Of a stretch of DNA of 63,161 bases, positions 34,447-45,400 are shown piece after piece (position 1 is the stretch's first letter; each line of letters begins with the position of its first letter). A program made the position numbers and the translations under genes. Source of the DNA: an uncultured Nitrospira sp. (GTDB lineage Bacteria > Nitrospirota > Nitrospiria > Nitrospirales > Nitrospiraceae); NCBI GenBank assembly GCA_902500805.1, contig CABVSA010000012.1, positions 1 to 63,161 of the forward strand, given 5' to 3'. Under the pieces are notes generated by a model that searched no databases, was not told where the DNA came from, and was given only the letters and a program-made list of their open reading frames with translations.

Positions 34447-36015
34447 ATGAAAATCACGATCTCCCTCCTCTTAATTCTGTGTTCGGGAATGAGTCTCTCC
34501 CTTGATCAAGCTCTCGCCCAGGTCTCCAATCTCGATTCCGTTCGAATCCTAGATGGAGGACTCGCCTTCGCCAGTGGAATGATTGAGAAGACCTCCCCGA
34601 TCGACGGGACCGTGAACCTAATCACCGGTGACAACCAATCATCGGGGAATCGAATGCTCTTAGGAAAAGGAGACTCCCTCTATCTCAAGCTAGATAACCC
34701 TGCCGATGTGGCATCCGGAGATCTCTTTACCGTGTATCGACGGGTGCGAAAGGTATTTCATCCGGTCACTCGAGAATACCTTGGGTTTGTGGTGAATCGC
34801 TCCGCCGTTGTAAGGGTAACAGCTGCCGATCACGCCCTCACAACGGCGGAAATCGTGGTGAATTTTGGACCGGTTGCCCCCGGAGATCCGGTCGCGCGAT
34901 TTAGAGATCCAGCCCTGGATGCCACTACCAGCACGGCCACGAACGCGGCTGACCTTGAAGGGATGATTATTGAGCTTCAAGCCGACCGCACGATGACATT
35001 GGTTTCGCAATCTAATGTTGTCTACATCGATCGTGGAAGAGAAGATGGACTGAAAACAGGGGATCTCCTCGATATTCACCGTCATAGTGTTGGGCTACCG
35101 CCCCGCAAAATCGGGCAGCTTAAAGTGCTCTCCGCAGAGGCAAGCACAGCCGTTGCCAAAGTCCTGAGGGCAAATACCCGTGTGATCAAGGGAGATCGGT
35201 TCAAATTCGTCGGAGTTCCTGAGACCTCCACTCATCCTATTGTCGCACTCGCGCATGCATCGGCAGACCAGAGCACTCCATCGCCTGTTGGACCAACTGC
35301 CGATTTGGTTGCCAGCAAGCTGAAAGTACACGACGCCTCCGGACAAAGTCGCCTGAACCTGGGCGAGTTGGCCAAGTTCTTGCGCTATGAATCAGGAGAT
35401 GCTGCGATCAGGCCTGAGAATTATGCCGTGCTCGATCAGTTCATCGAATATCTCCGCACTAGCGGCGATGCCCGATTGATTCGCGTTGAAGGTCATACCG
35501 ATAACGTCGAAATAGGTCCTTCCCTCAAGCCTCGTTATCCGAGCAATTGGGAATTATCCAAGGTCCGTGCAAACGGTGTTCTTCGCTATCTTGTTGAGAA
35601 AGGCGGTGTTGACCCAGCCAGAGTCACAGCCATCGCCCTCGGGGACAGCAAGCCAACCTCGTCGAATGAGATGGAAGAGGACCGCAAGAAGAATCGCCGA
35701 GTGGAGATCGTGATGTATCCCGCCGAGACCGATGCTTCTGAAGAGCCCCCTCCTGGCCACACGTTGAACACCACTGCTTCTCATTTGAGTGCGCACGGAA
35801 CTGCCGATCAACCGAGCACCTCTCTCTCTACTTCGGATACAGGAAGCCCGGTCACCTCTGGAACCTTGTCTACCGACGATTCTTCGCAGACTCCCCAGGC
35901 TGGAACTGGCAATCGTGCAGGTACTCCCGATATCGGCAATCCTTCCACGAAAATGGAGCCGAATAAGCCAGATGCCTCCCAGCAACAACCAGTAAGCGGG
36001 ACGTCGACGGAGTAG
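34447..36015 (+). CDS. Secreted OmpA-family peptidoglycan-binding protein
   Basis: A 522-residue protein with a signal peptide (about 1-24, ending ALAQ), a long N-terminal part of repeated beta-rich segments with the pattern SGDLFTVYRR / KTGDLLDIHR, and an OmpA-like domain at about residues 310-430. The OmpA motif is VEGHTDNVEIG, with the peptidoglycan-binding RKKNRRVEI near its end. The last ~90 residues are a Ser/Thr/Pro-rich, probably disordered tail. It is likely anchored non-covalently to the cell wall in the periplasm. The repeated segment resembles those of flagellar FlgT-like proteins, but I would not assign a flagellar role. Confidence 0.85.
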   Translation: MKITISLLLILCSGMSLSLDQALAQVSNLDSVRILDGGLAFASGMIEKTSPIDGTVNLITGDNQSSGNRMLLGKGDSLYLKLDNPADVASGDLFTVYRRVRKVFHPVTREYLGFVVNRSAVVRVTAADHALTTAEIVVNFGPVAPGDPVARFRDPALDATTSTATNAADLEGMIIELQADRTMTLVSQSNVVYIDRGREDGLKTGDLLDIHRHSVGLPPRKIGQLKVLSAEASTAVAKVLRANTRVIKGDRFKFVGVPETSTHPIVALAHASADQSTPSPVGPTADLVASKLKVHDASGQSRLNLGELAKFLRYESGDAAIRPENYAVLDQFIEYLRTSGDARLIRVEGHTDNVEIGPSLKPRYPSNWELSKVRANGVLRYLVEKGGVDPARVTAIALGDSKPTSSNEMEEDRKKNRRVEIVMYPAETDASEEPPPGHTLNTTASHLSAHGTADQPSTSLSTSDTGSPVTSGTLSTDDSSQTPQAGTGNRAGTPDIGNPSTKMEPNKPDASQQQPVSGTSTE

Positions 36016-36139
36016 GATCCCTCGCGAAGGCAGACTCATCATAACTCCTCGCCACACGAATCCCCGCTGCTAATCCCTCTTACCCTGGATAGGCCACACA
36101 CTCGGTGTCCTTCATGATCTCGTACTGTTAGAATGCCGT

Positions 36140-38404
36140 ATGGCTCTCCAGGGTGTCTCGTTCTCGCGGCCTCAAACAGAGGCTCTGTTTGCGGATGTAC
36201 TTGTTCCACGTCACATCACCAAAACGTTCACCTATCTCGTTCCCGCCTCCATCACGCAACGTCTTCAGACTGGCAGCCTCGTCAAGGTGCCATTCGGCCG
36301 ATCCGTCCTGGAGGGGGTCGTGGTTTCCATCAACTCCCACCTGGCACCCGAGCTAACGTCTACGTCCCTAAAGACTATTCTTGCTCTGGTTGAAAATGAG
36401 CACAGTTCGACAATCTCCCCCACTCTGCTTGAGCTCTCTCACAAAATTGCACAGTATTATGTGGCCCCCTGGGGACAATGCCTTCGATTGCTCTACCCTC
36501 CAACACCCGCTTCCCCCACACGCCTGATAGCCACTCAACTCGGGCGCATGGCACTGGAAACAGGTACCTGCCCGGACTCTCTGCGACCGATTCTTCAACG
36601 AATTGCCCACCGAGCTTCCGGAATCTTGTCATCCACGCTCCGCCCAACCCCACGTGACCATGCCTCGTGGGTGATCGACACCCTCATCGAACGCTCGTGG
36701 ATCAATCGCATACTCTCAGACAAAGGACGTATCCCGGCTCGCAAGCGACGGGGCACTCCCCTGGCTGAGCCAGATGGGCAACAGACATTGCATCCCGCAG
36801 TGATCGACACCGACCAACTCCCCGAGATAGACCCTGCCTGGCGCGCTCATCTTCACCAGTGTTTTCAGGCCGACCACATGAAGAAAATCGTTCTCCACGC
36901 TCCATGGCAACACCGCATCGCAAGACTGTCGGAGGCCATTCGTCAAGCGCATGCACGCAACAAATCAACGATTGTGGTATGCGGAGAGACTGCCAAAGCA
37001 CGTTGGCTGACACACCTGCTCGCACCACTCACCGGACTACAGATCGTCTTCATCCAGCCACCCAGCTCTCCTCAACGATGGAAGCGTCATCAAAGCTCGA
37101 CTCCGACTGTACTCGTGGGAACCCGTTCGGCTGTCTTTGCTCAGCTCGATTCAGTCGGGCTCATCTGGGTTGAAGGAGAAGAGGACTCAGCCCTCAAAGA
37201 ACCCAAAGAACCTCGGTATCACGCCAGGGACGTGGCCTGCCTACGAGCGAAGCAAGATCGCGCGGTCGTAATACTTGCTTCGGAACACCCATCGATGGAA
37301 TCGCAGTTCGATCCCGAAGCCGAGGTTGAGCGCATCCAGCAGGACGTGAATCTTCAGCCCACGATTGAGCTGGTTGATCTCACTAAAGAACGGAGAGGAA
37401 CCCTCCTGAGCCTGAACCTCCGTTCTGCCATGCGTGAAGTACTCGAGTGCAAGGGAAAGATTCTGTTATTCCTCAATAGGAGAGGGTACGCCCGAACGCT
37501 GATCTGTCGAGACTGTGGCTGGGTACCTCGTTGTCCTTCCTGTACGGTCGCACTCCCCTACTATCGAGACGTCGGCAGTCTGACTTGTCGGTACTGCGGA
37601 GTTGCAGAGCAATTGCCTGACGACTGTCCCCTCTGTCACGCAACCCACGTGAGTCTCGTTGGTGAGGGCACCGAACAGGTTGAAACTGAAGCGCATCGCT
37701 TGTTTCCTCATGCCACGATTGTACGCCTCGACAGTGACACACTGCGCCATCCAGCCACCGCCCGATCACTGCGGGAACGTGCCAGATCGAAATCTTACGA
37801 CATTCTGATAGGGACGCAAGCACTGTTCACCCGTGAGCCACTTCCACAGCACCATCTGGTTGGGATCCTTCAGGCAGATTCCGGTTTGCACGTCTCGGAC
37901 TTTCGAGCTGCGGAGCGGACGTACCAACTCCTTGTTGATGCAGCGAGCTCGGCGTACCCGGCATCTACTGGCGGGCGAGTCATCCTACAGACCCGCCTCC
38001 CGTCCCACCACGCTGTACAAGCTCTCTTATCTGGAAATCCTCGTGCGTTCTACAATGAGGAACTCACCGCGCGTCGGCTTCTCAATTATCCACCGCTGTG
38101 CCATTTAGCCGATCTCACCGTCGCCGGACACAATATGGCCCTTGTCGAAGAGGCTGCCATTCGCTGGGGCTCAGCCCTTCAGCAACCGCCCTCTGCCGAA
38201 GAACATCATGTTGTAGTACTTGGACCCGTACCATCACTGGGAAGACAACCACGAGGCCAGCATCACCGTCGCCTCCTGGTGAAGGGAGCTGATCCCGACA
38301 TCCTCGCACGTCGGCTCCGGGATTCGGTTGAGAGCATGGAAAGGCAATACCGACAGAAGCAAATCAAATTCGTCGTCGATATGGACCCGGTCGAGAGCGG
38401 ATAA
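36140..38404 (+). CDS. priA: Primosomal protein N' (PriA) with eroded helicase motifs
   Basis: A 754-residue PriA homologue, normally the helicase that restarts stalled replication forks. The N-terminal DNA-binding domain is recognisable (FTYLVPASI, GSLVKVPFGRSVLEGVV), as are the eight zinc-binding cysteines (CRDCGWVPRCPSC ... CRYCG ... CPLC, about 455-505) and the block VGEGTEQVETEAHRLFPHA. But the Walker A GxGKT is absent (KKIVLHAPWQHRIARL instead), the DEEH box reads VEGEED, and the arginine motif GRAGR is replaced by SSAYPAS. ATP hydrolysis is therefore unlikely. The family is certain; the activity is doubtful. A TAGAAT -10-like box just upstream hints at a very short leader. Confidence 0.9.
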   Translation: MALQGVSFSRPQTEALFADVLVPRHITKTFTYLVPASITQRLQTGSLVKVPFGRSVLEGVVVSINSHLAPELTSTSLKTILALVENEHSSTISPTLLELSHKIAQYYVAPWGQCLRLLYPPTPASPTRLIATQLGRMALETGTCPDSLRPILQRIAHRASGILSSTLRPTPRDHASWVIDTLIERSWINRILSDKGRIPARKRRGTPLAEPDGQQTLHPAVIDTDQLPEIDPAWRAHLHQCFQADHMKKIVLHAPWQHRIARLSEAIRQAHARNKSTIVVCGETAKARWLTHLLAPLTGLQIVFIQPPSSPQRWKRHQSSTPTVLVGTRSAVFAQLDSVGLIWVEGEEDSALKEPKEPRYHARDVACLRAKQDRAVVILASEHPSMESQFDPEAEVERIQQDVNLQPTIELVDLTKERRGTLLSLNLRSAMREVLECKGKILLFLNRRGYARTLICRDCGWVPRCPSCTVALPYYRDVGSLTCRYCGVAEQLPDDCPLCHATHVSLVGEGTEQVETEAHRLFPHATIVRLDSDTLRHPATARSLRERARSKSYDILIGTQALFTREPLPQHHLVGILQADSGLHVSDFRAAERTYQLLVDAASSAYPASTGGRVILQTRLPSHHAVQALLSGNPRAFYNEELTARRLLNYPPLCHLADLTVAGHNMALVEEAAIRWGSALQQPPSAEEHHVVVLGPVPSLGRQPRGQHHRRLLVKGADPDILARRLRDSVESMERQYRQKQIKFVVDMDPVESG

Positions 38405-38406
38405 CC

Positions 38407-38826
38407 TTATACGACTTTCCTGTTCCTCGAGGGAGATATAGACGTCCTGGTCGGCTCATCATCGGACAAGGGCTGATCTGTTCGCCACGCTCGTTTGAAC
38501 AGACCATAAGAAAACGAAATCCAAAATACAGAAGCGAACAGACCCAGCACAACCGCTGAAAGGATTGCTCCCATCTCGGCCTCAGGGAGCGATTCCGACG
38601 GGCCCTTGAGCTGAATCATCAATACCACCGGCCACGCAAAGCTTTCCAGCCCAAGCAACAACGTCGCCCATGCCCAAATCTCGGTAATCGACTCTGCCTT
38701 CAGCCAAAGAAAGATCCCCACGAGGAGCGCCCATCCGAGCACAACGACCGGAGCAACTGTTCCCCAGATCAGCCAAAATCCGACAACGGCTACGAGGATC
38801 CCCAGAAGGCAATTCAGCAGTCTCAT
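38407..38826 (-). CDS. Four-helix membrane protein, unknown function
   Basis: A 139-residue protein with four predicted membrane helices (about 5-22, 24-42, 50-72, 85-108) and a hydrophilic Ser/Arg-rich C-terminus. No motif or family recognised. It is convergent with priA, two bases between the stops. Confidence 0.65.
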   Translation of the reverse strand: MRLLNCLLGILVAVVGFWLIWGTVAPVVVLGWALLVGIFLWLKAESITEIWAWATLLLGLESFAWPVVLMIQLKGPSESLPEAEMGAILSAVVLGLFASVFWISFSYGLFKRAWRTDQPLSDDEPTRTSISPSRNRKVV

Positions 38827-38916
38827 AGATATGAACCATACACGGGACGGGGCCCGAGTCTGACGGGATTGCCGGACGATGTCAATGCAAAGAAAAAGAG
38901 CGCACTGAAGGGTTGC

Positions 38917-39288
38917 TTAGCTCATCACTTCGGCAGCGACCGCGTCGAGGAGAGCCTGAAGTTCAAATGGCTTTTGAAGTGTCCGCCTTGCTCCTAACAG
39001 GGTTGCAACATCCAAAAAATTAGGACCGCCGCCTCCATCAGTCCCTCCGGTCATGGCAATGATCCGAGCATCTGGAAACTTACGCCGAAGTGCCGTGATA
39101 GCCTCCAATCCGTCCTGATCAGGCATAAGAATATCCATAAGGACAAGGTCGGCGGATTGTTCGTGATAGCGCGCAAGTCCCTCTTTTCCATCACGAGCCT
39201 CTTCGACATGATACCCCGCCCCCTCCAAGGTGTCACGGATCAGCTGACGTACTTGGACTTGATCGTCAACGATGAGGACCGACAACAT
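38917..39288 (-). CDS. Single-domain response regulator
   Basis: A 123-residue receiver domain with no output. Acidic pair VDDQ, phospho-acceptor VLMDILMPDQDG (about residue 52), and TGG / LQKPF at the signalling positions. The start at 39288 overlaps the end of the upstream PAS protein by 23 bases and is supported by a GAGG ribosome-binding site; the longer frame to 39414 would be read inside that gene. A Gly-rich insertion (GGTDGGGG) follows the Thr position. Confidence 0.88.
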   Translation of the reverse strand: MLSVLIVDDQVQVRQLIRDTLEGAGYHVEEARDGKEGLARYHEQSADLVLMDILMPDQDGLEAITALRRKFPDARIIAMTGGTDGGGGPNFLDVATLLGARRTLQKPFELQALLDAVAAEVMS

Positions 39289-41680
39289 CCGGCACCTCAG
39301 CCTGTGACGCCGAAGGATCCGATCCCCGCTGGATGGATTCCGGATAGGAAGCGGCCTGATCCGACGCGCGGCGAATGGTTTGAGCCAGCTCACGAGCGTA
39401 TCGACCGGCTGCAATCACTTGTTGAAGATGGCGATGGGCCTTGCTTTCTGGAGGAATCAGCGGAAGGGCCAGCTCGCTGAAACCAAGCACTGCGGTAAGA
39501 CGGTTGTTGAACTCATGAAAAACACTACGAGGGATGGTCCGAGGTGATTCCATCGTGGAGGAGGGTAGCGTAGCAGTCAAAAGGGCCCTCTGATCTGTGA
39601 TATCGACGAGCATCCCGACGGTCTGGCGGGGTTGAGTTGATAGACCTTCTCGGTCAAACCAGGTCATGTAACAGAGACTGATCGTGCGAATGGCTCCATC
39701 CGGCCGAACAATGCGATAGGTCACCTCGAAGATCCGATCCTCATGGGCGTTTTTGACAGATCGGGCCATCACGTTCACCATCTCTCGATCAGAGGGATGG
39801 ACCAACTGTAGATACCTCTCCAGAGAAGCCGGTTCCTCCATTCCGATGCCATGGATGGTCCGTAGGATCGGAGACCACCAGGCGGTACCGTCTTTATGGT
39901 CATATTCAAAGATTCCGATGTGCCCAGCCTGTACGGCAAGATCCAAGCGCATCTGATCATCCCGGAACGTTCGATCAGTTTGACGGGATGTCGTGATGTC
40001 CACAATGGTAACCAGGAGTGACGGCCCCGAGGAGAGGGCAATCGGGTACAAGCCGATCTTGGAGAGGAATCCCGAACCATCCTTCCTCAAACTAGATAAT
40101 TCCACATCGGTTCTTGAAAGGCCGTCTGCCGAAGCCGACAAGATATCCCGAGATTCACAAGCATACTGTGCACGATCGGGGATCTGAAATAGGGAATCAA
40201 CAGGACGGCCGACCAGTTCCCCGTACACATACCCGAACATCTGTTCAATCTTCCCGTTTGCAAGAGAGATCGTTCCTTCCCGACTCACCAGGACCATCCC
40301 GATGGTAGAGGCATCTAAAACAACCTTGAGCTGGAGCACTCGTTCCTCCGCCAATGTCGCCATGAGCTTGTAGTCGGTAATGTCTTCGATGGTGCCCGAC
40401 ATCCGAATCGGCTGATCCTGGAGTCCACGCATGAGGACGCCCCGACAACGGACAAACCGTACCACGCCGGAGGGTTGAATGATCCGACAGTCGATATCGT
40501 ATGGGCGGTCGGAGGTAAACGTCTCTTCGAACAAGGTGAGAACGCGATCACGATCCCCTGGATGAACCGCTTTTTTGAAGGTCTCATAGGTTGGTGGCAC
40601 TGACCCAGGCTCGTACCCCAAAATCCGGTACTGTTCGGCTGACCACAGCTCGGTACCATGCGCAACGTCCCAGGCCCAACTGTTCATATCCGTCATGGAC
40701 TCCGACGAGCGAAGATCATGGAGGCCCTGGGCAACATCATCGCCCCTTCGATCCGCAGACAACCGGTCTGAAAAACAGATCAAAAGCGATTCCTGCGCCT
40801 CCCACACGATTGGAGTGGTCGACATCTCGATAGCAACGGTACTTCCATCTCGATGCAGAACCCTGGTTTCCCACCGATGCTCTGAATCAGGTGATGTTCG
40901 GGTGAGCTGTTCTCGAACACCCTCTTGGAAATCCCGATGAACGAAGTCCAAGAATGTATGGCCGAGAACTTGGTATTCGGAACTCGCTCCGAGGAGCCTT
41001 AACCCAGCCATGTTCACGTACACAACGTCTCCATCCGTCGTCACCAACATTCCTTCTGAGACGGACTCGCACAACACGGTGGGTGACGGTCTCCCGCTTC
41101 GATCGGCTTCCAGCGCTCGAACATGTGAGATATCGCGCATGATCCAAATGACTGTGATCAGTCGCCCAGCCCGGTCCTTGATCGGAGAAAGCGTCACCTC
41201 ATTCCAAAATGACGTGCCGTCCTTTCGATGATGACGAACAGAGACTTGACAAGCCCACCCATCCTGAAGGGCTAGCCCAAGTTTTTCCATGGATGCACGA
41301 TCGGTATCGGGACCACTCAGAATCGTGCTGGCTCGACCGAGGACTTCATGCTTCGCATAGCCGGTCAAGGCAAGGAAGGCTCCATTCACCTGGCGGATAG
41401 GATGATGCGGGAGCGTGGCGTCGGTCACGAGGACACCACACGTCGTCGCCTCAATAACCTGGGCGTTCAGGAGGTTCTCACGCTGGAGTCGAAGAACACG
41501 CCAGAGGGAGAGACTCAGGAGAAGCAGCATTCCTAGGAAAAGACCGGCTGCCATGAAGGACAACCTCCCGGTAGGCCAGGACAACACAGCGGTGTCTGAC
41601 AACCCGCGATTGCCGTCCGCACACTCGGAAAGAACTAAGGGCCACAACAAGAAACGGCGATGAGACTCCTTCTCCAACAT
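39266..41680 (-). CDS. Multi-PAS sensor protein with HisKA-like H-box but no ATPase domain
   Basis: An 804-residue protein. One membrane helix lies at about 43-63, followed by five PAS domains (about 75-195, 205-325, 335-455, 460-580, 590-710) and a dimerisation-type helix with H-box VFHEFNNRLTAVLGFSELA near residue 720. It then ends after ~70 residues with no HATPase motifs. It cannot phosphorylate itself alone, unless a kinase acts on it from another protein. The downstream single-domain regulator overlaps it, so they are a coupled pair. None of the PAS domains shows a LOV-type cysteine. Confidence 0.85.
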   Translation of the reverse strand: MLEKESHRRFLLWPLVLSECADGNRGLSDTAVLSWPTGRLSFMAAGLFLGMLLLLSLSLWRVLRLQRENLLNAQVIEATTCGVLVTDATLPHHPIRQVNGAFLALTGYAKHEVLGRASTILSGPDTDRASMEKLGLALQDGWACQVSVRHHRKDGTSFWNEVTLSPIKDRAGRLITVIWIMRDISHVRALEADRSGRPSPTVLCESVSEGMLVTTDGDVVYVNMAGLRLLGASSEYQVLGHTFLDFVHRDFQEGVREQLTRTSPDSEHRWETRVLHRDGSTVAIEMSTTPIVWEAQESLLICFSDRLSADRRGDDVAQGLHDLRSSESMTDMNSWAWDVAHGTELWSAEQYRILGYEPGSVPPTYETFKKAVHPGDRDRVLTLFEETFTSDRPYDIDCRIIQPSGVVRFVRCRGVLMRGLQDQPIRMSGTIEDITDYKLMATLAEERVLQLKVVLDASTIGMVLVSREGTISLANGKIEQMFGYVYGELVGRPVDSLFQIPDRAQYACESRDILSASADGLSRTDVELSSLRKDGSGFLSKIGLYPIALSSGPSLLVTIVDITTSRQTDRTFRDDQMRLDLAVQAGHIGIFEYDHKDGTAWWSPILRTIHGIGMEEPASLERYLQLVHPSDREMVNVMARSVKNAHEDRIFEVTYRIVRPDGAIRTISLCYMTWFDREGLSTQPRQTVGMLVDITDQRALLTATLPSSTMESPRTIPRSVFHEFNNRLTAVLGFSELALPLIPPESKAHRHLQQVIAAGRYARELAQTIRRASDQAASYPESIQRGSDPSASQAEVPDVVGPHR

Positions 41681-41825
41681 GCACTGGAATCTCGACGCCC
41701 TTTTTAGTTATGAATCCGAATACAGCAGGGTAATCTTACAGAAACTGCGCGAGGAACACCAAAGGATGATGGGGTTACAGGAGACAAATTTTGCCTCTAC
41801 CGAGCTAGAGCCGAATGTGATGAGC

Positions 41826-42482
41826 CTATCCTTGCCGTTTCACGAAAAATGCCGCGGCCTGTGCACGTCGCGTGATACGAAGTTTCTGAAAGACGTTCGC
41901 CAGATAGTTCTTTACCGTTTTGTCGCTGAGTCCGAGAGCCACGGCAATTTCCTTGTTGGTCTTGCCTTCGGCAACCAGCGCCACCACTCGTTCTTCTTGA
42001 GATGATAGTTGATCCGTACCCGGCGTGGCCGGAAGGTCGTGCAGGCCTCTCAGCCATCGTAGCGCACGCTCGGTTACCATCGAATCGAGAATTGATTGCC
42101 CCCTCGCAACCGACCGAATGGCTTCCAGTAAGGCCCCGGAATCGATTTCTTTGAGCACATAGCCCTGTGCACCAGCGAGGACGGCTGCCAACACAGAATC
42201 ATCATCAGCGTACGAGGTCAGGAAAATGACTCTGGTACTGGGAAGCACCCCAAGAATCTCGCGACAGGCATCGACACCGGACCCATCGGGGAGACGGACA
42301 TCCATCAATATGATGTCGGGTTTCAACTTTTGGGACTGCAGAATCGCGTCTCCCATGGTACCGGCTTCCCCGATGACACTGACACCTTGATTCTGGCTCA
42401 GTACCGTCCGGAGCCCTACCCGAATCACTTCGTGATCATCGACGAGCAACACTCGGATCGTTTGTGTTTTAGTCATGAGCAT
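41826..42482 (-). CDS. NarL/LuxR-family response regulator
   Basis: A 218-residue transcription regulator: receiver (VDDHE, IILMDVRLPDGSG, FLTSYA, YVLKEI) followed by a LuxR-type helix-turn-helix (LSSQEERVVALVAEGKTNKE, LSDKTVKNYLANVFQKL). The start at 42482 (MLMTKTQ) overlaps the stop of the giant kinase by 14 bases; an AAAGGA ribosome-binding site lies at the right distance. It is the natural partner of that NarX-type kinase. Confidence 0.93.
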   Translation of the reverse strand: MLMTKTQTIRVLLVDDHEVIRVGLRTVLSQNQGVSVIGEAGTMGDAILQSQKLKPDIILMDVRLPDGSGVDACREILGVLPSTRVIFLTSYADDDSVLAAVLAGAQGYVLKEIDSGALLEAIRSVARGQSILDSMVTERALRWLRGLHDLPATPGTDQLSSQEERVVALVAEGKTNKEIAVALGLSDKTVKNYLANVFQKLRITRRAQAAAFFVKRQG

Positions 42483-45400
42483 AGGTCGTGTCCTTTGGCA
42501 AATCGAGAATGATCCTCGTCCCTTCGTTTGGCTTCGACTGAATGGCAAACCGGCTGCGGACCTTCTTAGCCCGTGCAGCCATATTGCCCAATCCATGCCC
42601 AACTCCCTGCGTCAAGCTGGCGTTAAATCCGAGCCCATCATCCTGAATCGCAAGACGTACACAACGACGGAGCGAATAGAGCGATACCATAATCCGCCCG
42701 GCACCGCTGTGACGCAGGGCATTGCTCAAGCCTTCTCGGACGATGTTGATGATATGGAGCGCCTGTTCCGTGGACAGTTGTCGGGCAGCCATGCCTTCGA
42801 TTCGAACCACACACTTGGCCGCTGCTGAACTGCACATGGTTCGGATCATGCTTCGAAGCGCCGTCGGAAAATCTCCACCCTGGATGACATGAGACTCCAA
42901 CCCCGCAATGAAGTTTCTGACCTCTCCCATCACGTGGTTGAGCTGGCCGATCCCCTGATTGAGCATCGACGTGAGTTTCGTCACGTTCTGATCAGGCTGT
43001 TGCCGAATCATCGGTTTGCACGCTTCTAATCCAAGCCCTACGGCATAGAGTGATTGGAGAATACCGTCGTGCAGATCCTGACTGATCCGTTCCCGCTCTT
43101 GAAGCGCGGCGTGCAGATCCCGTTCTCGTTGCAGGAGCATCTCCTCCATCCGTTTGCGCTCCGTGATATCGGTTGCCGCTCCCAGCACCATATGGACTTG
43201 CCCTTCGTCATCGAAAATCGGCCTCTTGACAGTCTGTAACCAATGCGTGTTTCCCGCCGCATCCGTGATTTTCTCCTCGGGGATATACCGATCCTCTCCA
43301 AGCCGCATAACCTCACAATCTTGTTGACGGAAACACTTCACCTCTTCTGCGTTCTGATTAAAGTCAGCATCAGACCTTCCAATGAGGTCTTCCACACTTG
43401 TCCCGTAGTAATCGGCCACAGCTTTATTGGCCATGGTAAACCGTCCATCATGGTCCTTCGCAAAAATCAGGTTTGGGGCAGTATCGATGACCTGTCGTAA
43501 GAACCTATGGGACCTGCGACGTTCGGCCTCCGCCCGCTTGCGTTCTCCGATATCCCTCAAGATCGCACAGCCATACTCTTTTCCATTATAGTGCAAATAG
43601 TTAAAGGTCACCTCTGTCTCCAAAACATCTCCGGTGCGTGACCAGTACTTGGCTTCGAAACCCAACGCCCCCTGTTCTTTGACCCCCTTCCAATGTTCCG
43701 CCCAGCGCTCCACAGGTAAACCGGGGTCGATATCATGTACCGTCATGGTGACCAGCTCCTGCCGCGCATAGCCCAGCATGCGACAGGCCGTCTCATTGAC
43801 GTTGAAGATTTGACCAGTCTGATCCACCCACAAGATCGCCTCTACCGCGTGATCCACCGAAAACTGAGTCAACTGCAGCGCTCGCTCCATGCGCTTGCTC
43901 TCCGTGATATCCGCCCCGACCGTCACGATACATTGCTTGCCATTCAGCTCGATGAGTTCCGAGGACAACAGGCACTGCCGGACCTCCTCGTTCTTGCTCC
44001 GTAATCGCACTTCCATGTTGCGGATGGATCCCTGGCACTTCAATTGCTCAAGATAATGAGCTCGTTCCTCCATGGAGTGCCAAAGCCCTATCTGCAATGT
44101 CGTCTGTCCCACAACTTCTTCTTTGCGATATCCGAACAGCCGCCACGCGGCCTCATTGGCATCGACGACAAGACCAGAATCTAGCTCGCTGATGACGACC
44201 GGATGAGGGCTAGCTTGGAACGCCTTGGCAAAGCGTTCTTCGCTGATGCGCAGTGCTTCCTCGGCCAGCTTGCGGTCCGTGATGTCGTTCGCGACAGTTA
44301 CCACGCAGAGGACTCCGTTCAGCTCCGCGAGATCAGCGGAGGCCAGAAAATAGCGCAACGCACCCGATTTGGTCTTTAACGCAAACTCCATGTTGCGCAT
44401 CGGCTGTCCAGTTTTCAACCGCTCGATGACCCGTGTTCTATCCTCGAGTTTTGGCCAAATGCCTAGCAGAAATGTGGTGTTTCCGATCACTTCTTCTCGA
44501 CGAAAACCAAACGCCTCCAGACAAGCATCGTTCACCTCCATGCAACGACCCGTTACGGCCTCCGTAATCCCTATTGGATGAGGACTCGTGCGGAAGGCTT
44601 TAGAAAACCGCTCCTCGCTTTCACGCAATGCCGCTTCTGCATGCTTGCGCTCGGTGATATCGACGGCGGCACCGATCAGCCGAGCTACCCGTCCATTCTG
44701 ACTCTGGACACTATGGCAACGCACATCAATCCAGACAATTGAGCCATCTTTCTTGACCATGCGAAGCTCGACATGACACATCGGCACTGCCCCAGTACGT
44801 ATCTGTTCCCAGTGGTCCAATGCAGTTGGCTGGTCATCAGGATAGACTAAGCTCAACCAAGCATAGGGCTCGGAAGAGAGCTCACCTCTAGCATATCCAA
44901 AGAGAGAGTTGAGATGAGCGTCGCCATAATAGTACTGATCGCTATTAGGATCCCATTCCCATACGCCAACTTTGCCGAGGGCTGTAGCACGTGCATAGCG
45001 CTCCTCACTCTCTCGCAATGCAACCTCAACCCGTTTCCGTTCCGTGATATCAACAGTGGCCCCGATCAAGTGTGTCAATCGTCCCTTCGGATCTCGAACG
45101 GCACGCGCTCGGATGTCACCCCAGACGATCGAGCCGTCTTTCCTGATATGGCGTAACTCGTAATGAGAGGCTTCAACAGCTCCGCTTTGGACCAATTCCC
45201 AGTTCCTCATCGCGATCGTCTGGTCCTCAGGATGGACCAGCCTCAACCAGGCAAATGGATCCGTGGAGAGTTCGTTGGTGCCATAGCCAAACAGCTCCTT
45301 CAGATTGGTATCTGCATGGTACTGCCCGTTGAGGACATCCAATTCCCACACCCCCACCTTGCCGATCGCGGTAGCGCGTGCATAGCGCTCTTGACTCGCC

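Noticed and set aside
40000..41500. LOV-type photosensing domain considered in the 804-residue PAS protein
   Set aside because: The first PAS has a similar layout, but the flavin-binding cysteine motif is absent.
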